From contig JAFDDW010000210.1 in assembly GCA_019310665.1 (NCBI GenBank), positions 1 through 5,045 of the forward strand: a DNA stretch of 5,045 nt, given 5' to 3'. Below are positions 1 to 5,045 of the stretch, piece by piece; the stretch's first letter is position 1; every line of letters begins with the position of its first letter. The translations under genes were made by a program, and so were the position numbers. Below the pieces are notes generated by a model that was not told the DNA's origin, ran no database searches, and saw only the letters and a list, made by a program, of their open reading frames with translations. This DNA is from Deltaproteobacteria bacterium (GTDB lineage: Bacteria; Desulfobacterota; Desulfobacteria; Desulfobacterales; JAFDCJ01).

Positions 1-129
1 AAACATACATGCACTCTGACCAAATTGCATATACTGACAAATTAGGTTCATGCATGGCATATCTTTCTCATCTAATTAAATTCACCACAATGTCACACTA
101 CGACAATAGGTTCCGTATTTTTCCATAAC

Positions 130-164
130 TCAAATATAAAATAATGCATTTAAATCAAATATAA
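130..164. repeat. 10-bp direct repeat upstream of the ABM gene
   Basis: TCAAATATAA occurs perfectly at 130-139 and again at 155-164, starts 25 bp apart, just before the Shine-Dalgarno site of the gene at 185. Each copy contains a TATAA stretch that could serve as a -10 element or a regulator half-site. No convincing -35 hexamer is placed upstream of either copy: the best for TATAAA at 135-140 is TTCCGT at 111-116, only a weak match. The rest of 1-184 is AT-rich and I see no gene in it. The repeat is directly visible; any regulatory role is a guess, and in AT-rich DNA a chance repeat is possible. Confidence 0.4.
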
Positions 165-184
165 GTCGCAGAAAGGAGGGGGAC

Positions 185-481
185 ATGGCGATTGGCGTTT
201 TAATAAAGCGAGTAATAAGCCATGGTGAGGATGCGAAGGTGCTTTTGCCTCACATAATAGAATTAAGAGCGCTTGCAGTCAGACAGCCGGGATACATTTC
301 AGGCGAAACATTTTTTAACTTAGATCGCCCAGAGGAATGCCTGGTGATAGGCCGGTGGACATCTTTAGAATATTGGCAGCAATGGAAGCGGGACCCGCGG
401 CGTATCGAGATAGATGAAAATCTGGAGAAACATCTTGGTGCCAATACAGAGTATAGTATTTATGGTATAGGCCTCTGGTAG
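185..481 (+). CDS. ABM-domain (antibiotic biosynthesis monooxygenase fold) small protein
   Basis: This is a 98-residue soluble protein with no signal peptide or membrane segment. It matches the pattern of the ABM ferredoxin-like fold family: QPGYISGET at residues 34-42 and the strand-helix segment VIGRWTSLEYWQQW at residues 54-67, where the family usually has a 'W.S...W..W' motif. The length is normal for a single-domain member. The start at 185 is fixed by AGGAGG at 174-179, 5 nt upstream. Members range from cofactor-free quinone-forming monooxygenases to proteins of unknown role. In a likely anaerobe an oxygen-using reaction is doubtful, so the substrate cannot be named. It is transcribed toward the minus-strand ior cluster and separated from it by 435 bp, so it is probably an independent unit. 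The family assignment is fairly firm; the function is unknown. Confidence 0.82.
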   Translation: MAIGVLIKRVISHGEDAKVLLPHIIELRALAVRQPGYISGETFFNLDRPEECLVIGRWTSLEYWQQWKRDPRRIEIDENLEKHLGANTEYSIYGIGLW

Positions 482-512
482 TCCCCTATTTCCAAGAAGC
501 CGATATCGCACC

Positions 513-529
513 TGGGCCGGCCATTTTTT
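513..529 (+). terminator. Weak terminator-like site after the ABM gene
   Basis: A GC-rich self-complementary stretch around GGCCGGCC (515-522), with an outer T513-A523 pair, is followed at once by six T residues (524-529), 32 bp after the stop codon. The position and T-run suit an intrinsic terminator, but only a 3-bp stem fits once a loop is allowed, so the hairpin is marginal. Confidence 0.25.
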
Positions 530-584
530 GTATCATCGCATTTTTGAACATAATGGTATAGTGCATGTCAACCTCCTGCGCCCC

Positions 585-598
585 CTAAATTAATTTAG
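585..598. repeat. 14-bp perfect palindrome
   Basis: CTAAATTAATTTAG is a perfect inverted repeat with no loop. It sits between a GC-rich block and an AGGAGGT motif read on the minus strand (571-577). It could be a dimeric regulator site or part of a decayed mobile element; nothing in the sequence decides between these. Confidence 0.4.
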
Positions 599-693
599 CG
601 GAGAGCTATTTGGCCGCCGCCGCTGGGGAAGCCCCCCGGGGGCGCTCCCAGCAGCGACCAGGTCGATCAGAGGTGACAACTATTCTGACACAG
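599..693 (+). other. GC-rich hairpin block with possible insertion-sequence end
   Basis: The block is much richer in GC than its surroundings. It folds as a long imperfect hairpin: TGG 611-613 with CCA 658-660, GCTGGG 622-627 with CCCAGC 647-652, and an inner GCCCCC 631-636 with GGGGGC 638-643. It is also an open frame of 25 codons without a start (599-673, stop TGA 674-676), reading like a Pro/Gly-rich C-terminal tail (residues WPPPLGKPPGGAPSSD and onward). Directly after come two TGACA motifs 12 bp apart (674-678 and 686-690), resembling the repeated motif at ends of some IstAB-type insertion sequences. I infer a worn remnant of a mobile element's 3' end. No transposase and no matching left end are in the window, so the identity is uncertain. 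Confidence 0.3.
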
Positions 694-701
694 GGGGTAT
701 T

Positions 702-914
702 GGATTTCGGATTTGGGATTTTCTCGATTTGGGATTTGGGATTGCGGATTTCGGATTTTTGTAAGGAAAACTTCTTATTTTAAACCTTTGCAGCGTGCCT
801 TAACCATGGTGGCTTGCACCATATTTATCCAGTATCGAGTATCGAGCATCCAGGATCGAGTATCCAGTATCGAGCATCCAGAAACCAGTAACCAGTGACC
901 AGTGACCAGCGACC
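702..914. repeat. Composite heptad-repeat element, copy 1
   Basis: Three parts in order. First, eight GGATTTS-type heptads (702-722, a 2-nt interruption, then 725-759). Second, after exactly 2 nt, a 30-bp core (762-791) that begins TAAGGAAAAC and ends CTTTGC. Third, after a 39-nt linker, twelve uninterrupted in-phase heptads (831-914) that drift from AGTATCG/AGCATCC to AGTGACC/AGCGACC. The last heptad ends 2 bp beyond the stop codon of iorB. Copy 2 at 4865-5019 has the same order, phase and spacing, and its core matches at 26 of 30 positions. Seven-bp periodicity without conserved long units or unique spacers separates it from CRISPR. Short open frames across it, such as one at 713-898, are products of the repeat and not genes. 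Confidence 0.85.
806..822. repeat. 6-bp stem hairpin in the copy 1 linker
   Basis: ATGGTG (806-811) pairs perfectly with CACCAT (817-822) around a 5-nt loop, overlapping a CCATGG palindrome at 804-809. It falls in the linker between the core and the right heptad array, which is 39 nt here and 18 nt in copy 2, so it accounts for most of the 21-nt difference. No T-run follows on either strand, so it is not a canonical terminator for iorB or for the ABM gene. Confidence 0.45.
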
Positions 915-916
915 AA

Positions 917-1534
917 TTACTGCACCATCCCGACACCTAAATCATAGGCTTTAAGGTTTAGCTCCAGCTTGTCGGCCGACAGGTTTTCGGCTAAGGCCGC
1001 TTCAAAATCTTTGCGGTCCAGCGGCAACACGCCGATACCGGCCGCAGCGCCGATCATCATTATATTTCCTAGAATCGGGTTGCCCAGTTCCATGGCCTTT
1101 TCGGTGGCATCCAGAAACCAAAAGGCTTCGGACAATTCGGCCACCCATGCAGTAATCTCATCCAGGTCAGGATACTGCTGGTCACCGGATATCACGCCGA
1201 TCGCATGAATCGGCCGGGTGTTGCAAAGGACCTTGACATTTGGGTTTCCATATGTTGCCAGTACGCGCATGGCTTCGGTGGGTTCCAGCGAGATGATCAG
1301 GTGGCATTTGCCATTGGGAATTTGCGGGGACCAGCTTGATCCGGTTGATATCCGCAAATGGCTCATCACCGACCCACCGCGCTGGGAGGCACCAAATGTC
1401 TCCCCGATGGTAACGCTTAGGCCTTTGCGGGACAACATGTTCCCCACTATCCTGGAAGCCATGACATTTCCCTGTCCGCCGACACCGGTGATAATAACAT
1501 TGTACGGATCAAATGGAAGGTTCATCCGGTTCAT
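917..1534 (-). CDS. iorB: Indolepyruvate:ferredoxin oxidoreductase, beta subunit
   Basis: This is the 205-residue small subunit of the arylpyruvate:ferredoxin oxidoreductase, a cytoplasmic enzyme converting arylpyruvate and CoA to arylacetyl-CoA and CO2 while reducing ferredoxin. It is a single pyruvate ferredoxin oxidoreductase gamma-type domain. The hallmarks are the glycine loop GVGGQGN at residues 17-23, the segment ETFGASQRGGSVMSHLR at 45-61, SLEPTEAMR at 82-90, and a Gly/Ala-rich helix (LGNIMMIGAAAG) at 155-166. The length is typical. Two Met codons compete for the start (residues 1 and 4). The first is preferred because AAGGAGGT at 1545-1552 lies 10 nt upstream of it, against 19 nt from the second. 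It follows iorA by 3 bp, so the subunits should be co-translated. No clear terminator follows; the stop codon runs straight into a heptad array. Specificity for indolepyruvate rather than other aryl or branched 2-oxoacids is inferred from the family. Confidence 0.93.
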   Translation of the reverse strand: MNRMNLPFDPYNVIITGVGGQGNVMASRIVGNMLSRKGLSVTIGETFGASQRGGSVMSHLRISTGSSWSPQIPNGKCHLIISLEPTEAMRVLATYGNPNVKVLCNTRPIHAIGVISGDQQYPDLDEITAWVAELSEAFWFLDATEKAMELGNPILGNIMMIGAAAGIGVLPLDRKDFEAALAENLSADKLELNLKAYDLGVGMVQ

Positions 1535-1537
1535 GGT

Positions 1538-3472
1538 CTAAGCTACCTCCTTTTTCCGGATAGCGCCCGATGGACAAATGGAGGCGCACATGCCGCAACC
1601 GACACAAATAAATTCGTCTATTTTCGACACCTGTTTCTCCTTATCCCAGTTGAGGCCGGGGCATTTGAATATCCGCGTACACAACTGATTACACCCGCAC
1701 GTCTGACCGATACAGACCGTCTCATCCACGGACACTTCGAACATTTTTTTGCCCTTTTTTTCCGGGCTCAGAGCACACATCTGTTTTAGGACCAGCACCT
1801 TTAGCCCTTGGATCTCAAAAAGTTCAAAAAGGGTCTGTTGCGTTTTCTCGGGCTCAAACGGATCGCTGACCCTTACGGTGGCCCCCATGGCCTGGCATAC
1901 TTTAACCACATCGATAGCCGGCGCTTGGTTTCCGGTTGCATCCACCCCAAGACCCGGATGGGATTGAAATCCGGTCATGGCCGTACCGCTGTTATCCAGC
2001 ACAACCAGGGTGATGTCCGACTGGTGGTGAATGGCATTGATCAAAGCCGGCAGTGCGGCATGGAAAAAGGTCGAATCTCCGACAACCGCCACAACCGGTT
2101 GCTCCATACCAAACTGGGCCAGCTTTCCGAAGCCACTGGCAAGGCCGATACCTGAACCCATGGCATGCAGCGTCTTGAGGGTATTAAACCCCGTGGGCAG
2201 CATGGCCAGAGAATAACAGCCGATGTCCCCGCAGACAAACCCTTGCCGGCCGTCCATCTGAAGGGTATTATGAATCGTCCAAAAAGAGGCGCGATGGGGG
2301 CAGCCGGCACAAAATGTGAGATCACGCCCCGGGGCACCGGAATTAGACAGTTCCAGCGCTCTTTGGGAATAAGATTCCGGTACGGCCTCATATTCCAGTG
2401 ATAAAATTTTTGATAGCGCTGAAACCACCCGGTCCGAATTCATTTCTCCCACTTGGGGTATATATCCTTCGCGCTTTCCGAAAAAGGTTTTAGGTCCAAC
2501 CCGGGCTGCAAATTCGGCAGCACTAATTTTAATGTTTTCTTCAAGAAATGGTATGACCTCTTCAACCACCAGAATCTTGTCGGTGAGGCCGAGGTATTTT
2601 TCCAACAACTTCGGCGGCAGCGGCCAGGTGGTTCCCAGTTTCAGCAAACCGACGCGGTCTTCAACTCCCAGCAGGCTGACGGCTTCTTTGCTGTAAAGAT
2701 AACAGGCGCTGCCGGTAACTAAAAGCAATTCAGGAGATCGGGGTCCGCTGTAAGCATTAAACGCAGATTCCTCATATCGGGCGACGGCCTGCTTTAATTT
2801 TTCCTGCTGTTGCTCATGTTTATAAACAACCGGCAGACTGGACATGGGGCCTTGCAGAGGATCCATAATACTGCCTTCATGATGGAAGAACGCTTTTTTC
2901 TCAATTTCCGGCAGTTTCCCAAAAATCACGTTGCCGCTGGCATGAGACAGCCGGGTGACACTGCGAACCATGACGACATTTTTTATTTCCTCGGAAAGCT
3001 CAAAAGCCCACTTGATCATATCTTTTGCTTCCTGGAAATCAGCCGGTTCCAGCAGCGGTATTTCAAGCATCCGGGCAAAATGACGCGACTCGCCTTCATT
3101 GGCACTGGATAGCGCACCCGGATCATCGCAGGCAACCAGCACCATCCCCCCACGTGTTCCGGTGATCGCCAGATGCAGCAGAAAGTCGGACCCCACATTG
3201 ACACCATTTTGTTTCATGACGCACAGGGAGCGAAGCCCCGCGAAAGAGCCTGCCGCCGCAACTTCCATGGCCACTTTTTCATTAACCGACCACTCCACGT
3301 ACACATTTTGCTGCGCCGATACCCCGGCCAGGGTTTCGATGATCTCGGATGAGGGAGTTCCCGGATAACCGGCAGCCACACAGACGCCTGCTTCCAGTGC
3401 CCCCCGGGCAATGGCTTCATTGCCCATGAGCAGGTGCCGGGTTCCCGCTTCTCCACGCAAAATAGATGACAT
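1538..3472 (-). CDS. iorA: Indolepyruvate:ferredoxin oxidoreductase, alpha subunit
   Basis: This is the 644-residue catalytic subunit, full length for the family, binding thiamine diphosphate and iron-sulfur clusters. Domains in order: a pyrimidine-binding domain (about 15-200) opening with GNEAIARGALEAGV, then GYPGTPSSE at 35-43 and the conserved glutamate segment VEWSVNEKVAMEVA at 59-72; a linker/swivel domain (about 245-360); the diphosphate-binding domain (about 385-565) with FCAGCPHR at 387-394, GDS at 465-467 and DNS at 493-495; and a C-terminal two-cluster ferredoxin domain (about 580-640). The distal cluster motif is canonical (C623, C626, C629, C633-Pro). The proximal one is not: Cys at 587, 592, 594, 598 and 604 instead of CxxCxxCxxxC. 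The start is set by GGAGG at 3477-3481, a slightly short 4 nt before ATG, and by family alignment, since the GNEAIARG motif should begin near residue 17. A 231-bp repeat-bearing gap separates it from the FrhB-like gene upstream, so it may have its own promoter. Confidence 0.95.
   Translation of the reverse strand: MSSILRGEAGTRHLLMGNEAIARGALEAGVCVAAGYPGTPSSEIIETLAGVSAQQNVYVEWSVNEKVAMEVAAAGSFAGLRSLCVMKQNGVNVGSDFLLHLAITGTRGGMVLVACDDPGALSSANEGESRHFARMLEIPLLEPADFQEAKDMIKWAFELSEEIKNVVMVRSVTRLSHASGNVIFGKLPEIEKKAFFHHEGSIMDPLQGPMSSLPVVYKHEQQQEKLKQAVARYEESAFNAYSGPRSPELLLVTGSACYLYSKEAVSLLGVEDRVGLLKLGTTWPLPPKLLEKYLGLTDKILVVEEVIPFLEENIKISAAEFAARVGPKTFFGKREGYIPQVGEMNSDRVVSALSKILSLEYEAVPESYSQRALELSNSGAPGRDLTFCAGCPHRASFWTIHNTLQMDGRQGFVCGDIGCYSLAMLPTGFNTLKTLHAMGSGIGLASGFGKLAQFGMEQPVVAVVGDSTFFHAALPALINAIHHQSDITLVVLDNSGTAMTGFQSHPGLGVDATGNQAPAIDVVKVCQAMGATVRVSDPFEPEKTQQTLFELFEIQGLKVLVLKQMCALSPEKKGKKMFEVSVDETVCIGQTCGCNQLCTRIFKCPGLNWDKEKQVSKIDEFICVGCGMCASICPSGAIRKKEVA
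1545..1552 (-). promoter_or_regulatory. Ribosome binding site of iorB
   Basis: AAGGAGGT on the minus strand is a near-perfect match to the anti-Shine-Dalgarno sequence. It lies inside the last codons of iorA and 10 nt before the iorB ATG at 1534. It decides between the two possible iorB starts and implies that ribosomes finishing iorA can reload on iorB. Confidence 0.8.
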
Positions 3473-3562
3473 TGTTCCTCCGGTAGACAGTTAGACCTTT
3501 AGGAGTTTTTTGACAAACTAAAAAATCTTTTCACTGTTCCAGCCAGGCGAAGTTTTATATAA

Positions 3563-3618
3563 GTGTTCAGGTATCAGCATTTCTGATTCTCAGCCTGAAA
3601 CCTGACACCTGACACCTG
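3563..3618. repeat. Inverted repeat and CCTGACA heptad tract
   Basis: GTGTTCAGGTATCAG (3563-3577) is an imperfect inverted match (one indel, one mismatch) to CTGAAACCTGACAC (3595-3608), with a 17-nt loop. From 3594 the right arm continues as a tract of three full heptads, CCTGAAA, CCTGACA and CCTGACA, plus CCTG, ending at 3618. The 7-bp period is shared with the composite elements at 702-914 and 4865-5019, but the unit differs and the 30-bp core is absent. It lies between the FrhB-like gene and iorA, so it would be in the leader of iorA or the intercistronic RNA. Confidence 0.7.
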
Positions 3619-3622
3619 CTTG

Positions 3623-3651
3623 CCCACCGAAGCCCGGAGGGCGAAGGAGGG
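3623..3651 (+). repeat. Symmetric GC hairpin with GAA/GAA internal loop
   Basis: The sequence folds perfectly symmetrically. CCC 3623-3625 pairs with GGG 3649-3651, then an A/A mismatch, CC 3627-3628 with GG 3646-3647, a 3x3 GAA/GAA internal loop, and GCCC 3632-3635 with GGGC 3639-3642, capped by GGA. On the plus strand the internal loop could form sheared G-A pairs; on the minus strand it would be UUC/UUC and weaker. No T-run follows directly in the minus (gene) direction. In the plus direction only a loosely T-rich stretch follows (about 3668-3680). It looks like a dispersed structured repeat; calling it a terminator is not supported. Confidence 0.5.
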
Positions 3652-3703
3652 ACACCTATAAACAGGCTTTTCTTTTACTTAAAGACGTCCACGTGCTCTG
3701 TTC

Positions 3704-4831
3704 TCAATCCCGGGGAGAACGAAGTATCTTATCAACGATCCCCTGAGGTATCCGGATGGCCGCTCGTTCATCGCCCTGATTATTGATAAGCCCCCGGCGG
3801 ATTAATGTTCGCAACGATCGCTCTTTCTTTTCAGCCGCTGCTTTGGATAGGTGCTTGAGGTTATCTTCCGGAAACGGCTCTGTTTCGATGAAGCCCTCTC
3901 GGCGGGCTTGATCGACAATCTCAGCACCTGTATCCGAACGTATAATCAGCGTGTTCCAACCCGGTCGGCCTTCGAACATACCGGTCGAGAGATCGGCGAA
4001 TTCCGAAGTCAGGTCCAGACAGATAAAACAGGTATGCGGGATCAGAGGTTTAATATCTGACAGCGAGACTTCTACCGAGCCGTTGACCGTTTCTAAGGCC
4101 AGGATATTGGCCGGCGGTGGCGGTATGTCCATACGCCGGATGTCGGAGATTTCCAACCTTTGGGCCAGCAGGTCCATCAGCCGCCGGGTATCAACCGACC
4201 AGTTGCAAAACAGACCCACGCTCAGCGCAACCGGAACGTTATGTTCCTCCTTTTGCAGCGGGTTGCTGCGCATCTGGGCCACAGCCGTCATCTGGCAGGG
4301 TGTGCCGACAACGCCGATTCGCTTGTAACCTTCCCGCACCGCCATATTTAACGCCGATAAGGTCGGCGAAGCCATAAACTTGGACGCGGCGCAGTCGACA
4401 ACCTTCTTCCAGTTTGTGACTATTCGGGAAATCGGAGTCAAGCCATTGCGGTCGGTTAACGCGGCAGCATCAATCAGCCCATTCTTCAAAGCAACGGCCA
4501 TCAATGAAGAAACCGTACCGCCGTCCTGAAAAGCGCCCTTTGCCATCTGATTCCCGGCCCGGGATGCCAACACCTCTCGATAAGGCCCCAGGGGACTGCC
4601 ATCGTAGTCGACCCGCCGGATTTTATGGTTAAGTTCATTCAAATCGACTTCGGCCTTGGGGCAATAAGCGAAACAACGCCCCTGCTCCAAATTACAGGGA
4701 AACAGCTGAGACGTTTTGCCCTTGTAATTTTTAAAATACGGGCAAAGATCCACACAGGCACCACAGCCGATACACAGCTCCCGTTTGTGGACATCCTCCA
4801 GCAGTTCTGCGGACCCGAATATTTGCGGCAT
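3704..4831 (-). CDS. Ferredoxin-FrhB fusion, coenzyme F420 hydrogenase/dehydrogenase beta-subunit family
   Basis: A 375-residue cytoplasmic iron-sulfur flavoprotein. Residues 20-57 are a ferredoxin-like module: a canonical CIGCGACVDLCP (C20, C23, C26, C30) followed by a spaced set C46, C53 and C57-Pro for a second cluster. The rest matches the FrhB N- and C-terminal domains: FQDGGTVSSL at 101-110, GVVGTPCQ at 173-180, GLFCN at 206-210, and the segment with C268, C271 and D280 (HTCFICLD, then ADLSTG), which in this family helps hold a further cluster near the flavin. Relatives move electrons between ferredoxin-type clusters and a flavin, and on to F420, quinone-like or organic acceptors; the acceptor here is not visible and F420 should not be assumed. 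The start is supported by AGGAGA at 4837-4842. Same strand as iorA but 231 bp away, so an operon is possible, not proven. A role in reoxidising IorAB-reduced ferredoxin is inference from position. Confidence 0.88.
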   Translation of the reverse strand: MPQIFGSAELLEDVHKRELCIGCGACVDLCPYFKNYKGKTSQLFPCNLEQGRCFAYCPKAEVDLNELNHKIRRVDYDGSPLGPYREVLASRAGNQMAKGAFQDGGTVSSLMAVALKNGLIDAAALTDRNGLTPISRIVTNWKKVVDCAASKFMASPTLSALNMAVREGYKRIGVVGTPCQMTAVAQMRSNPLQKEEHNVPVALSVGLFCNWSVDTRRLMDLLAQRLEISDIRRMDIPPPPANILALETVNGSVEVSLSDIKPLIPHTCFICLDLTSEFADLSTGMFEGRPGWNTLIIRSDTGAEIVDQARREGFIETEPFPEDNLKHLSKAAAEKKERSLRTLIRRGLINNQGDERAAIRIPQGIVDKILRSPRD

Positions 4832-4864
4832 AAAGATCTCCTGTAACTAAGGTAGAGGGATATA

Positions 4865-5019
4865 AGATTTGGGATTGGGGATTTCGGATTTCGGATTTTA
4901 ATAAGGAAAACATCATATTTTAGAGCTTTGCCTGTGCCGTGCCCGATGAAATATCGAGCATCGAGTAACCCGCAACGCGCAACCCGTAACCCGCAACCCG
5001 CAATGCGCGACCCGAATCC
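4865..5019. repeat. Composite heptad-repeat element, copy 2
   Basis: Same architecture and orientation as the copy at 702-914. Five GGATTTS-type heptads (4865-4899) are followed after exactly 2 nt by the 30-bp core (4902-4931), beginning TAAGGAAAAC and ending CTTTGC. An 18-nt linker then leads to ten in-phase heptads (4950-5019) passing from AGCATCG/AGTAACC to CGCAACC/CGCGACC. The core differs from copy 1 at four positions. It begins 33 bp upstream of the FrhB-like start codon, so a transcript of that gene begins inside or beyond it, or in the short stretch 4843-4864. I found no convincing promoter there on the minus strand. 5020-5045 shows nothing recognisable. Confidence 0.85.
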
Positions 5020-5045
5020 TGTCCGTGAGATCTTTTAAATCCGAA

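Noticed and set aside
543..571. Minus-strand promoter from a perfect TTGACA at 566-571
   Set aside because: No -10 hexamer lies 16-18 nt downstream, and the hexamer overlaps the start of the small frame's ATG.
713..898. 61-codon plus-strand open frame with a repeating RVSSI peptide
   Set aside because: It lies wholly within the heptad element; the peptide periodicity is the 7-bp repeat translated, there is no Shine-Dalgarno site, and frames like this are common annotation artefacts.
831..914. CRISPR array
   Set aside because: The units are 7 bp, contiguous and degenerate, with no unique spacers of 25-40 bp and no cas genes nearby.
1808..2155. 115-codon plus-strand frame, and other frames opposite iorA, iorB and the FrhB-like gene
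   Set aside because: They are antisense to strongly conserved coding regions and have no recognisable domain.
3636..3703. Intrinsic terminator after the FrhB-like gene
   Set aside because: The hairpin at 3623-3651 is not followed by a T-run on the minus strand, and nothing closer to the stop codon forms a stable stem.
3704..4831. Assigning F420-dependent activity or naming the gene frhB
   Set aside because: The domain family covers enzymes using other acceptors, no other hydrogenase subunits are present, and nothing in the window shows F420 in this organism.
4731..4916. 61-codon minus-strand frame starting in the second heptad element
   Set aside because: It overlaps the start of the FrhB-like gene in another frame, its first third is translated heptads, and the true gene has a well-placed Shine-Dalgarno site and clear domains.

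Overview
The window looks like a piece of an anaerobic, probably deltaproteobacterial (Desulfobacterota-like) chromosome. This rests on two things: a CoA-dependent, ferredoxin-reducing 2-oxoacid oxidoreductase encoded next to an iron-sulfur FrhB-type flavoprotein, and intergenic spaces filled with degenerate 7-bp repeats, which I associate with metagenome-derived sulfate reducers. The taxonomic call is inference; no rRNA or marker gene is present.

Layout. Positions 1-184 are AT-rich leader without a gene, ending in a 10-bp direct repeat and a strong Shine-Dalgarno site. 185-481 (+) encodes a small protein with an antibiotic-biosynthesis-monooxygenase (ABM) type fold. 482-916 is a convergent gap of 435 bp. 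It holds a weak terminator-like site, a 14-bp palindrome, a GC-rich block that may be the worn end of an insertion sequence, and a composite heptad-repeat element. From 4831 down to 917 three genes lie on the minus strand: an N-terminal ferredoxin/FrhB fusion (3704-4831), iorA (1538-3472) and iorB (917-1534). The gap 3473-3703 between the FrhB-like gene and iorA carries another heptad tract and a symmetric hairpin. 4843-5045 holds a second copy of the composite heptad element.

How the genes fit together. IorA and IorB, separated by 3 bp and almost certainly translated together, would form indolepyruvate (arylpyruvate):ferredoxin oxidoreductase. This enzyme decarboxylates transaminated aromatic amino acids to arylacetyl-CoA and reduces ferredoxin. 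The FrhB-like protein carries ferredoxin-type clusters and the FrhB flavin/iron-sulfur domain, so it is a plausible electron outlet for that ferredoxin or for the IorA clusters; this link is inferred from position only.

The most unusual content is non-coding. Two copies of one architecture (GGATTTS heptads, exactly 2 nt, a 30-bp core identical at 26 positions, then an in-phase array of a different heptad) lie in the same orientation immediately outside the two ends of the three-gene cluster.
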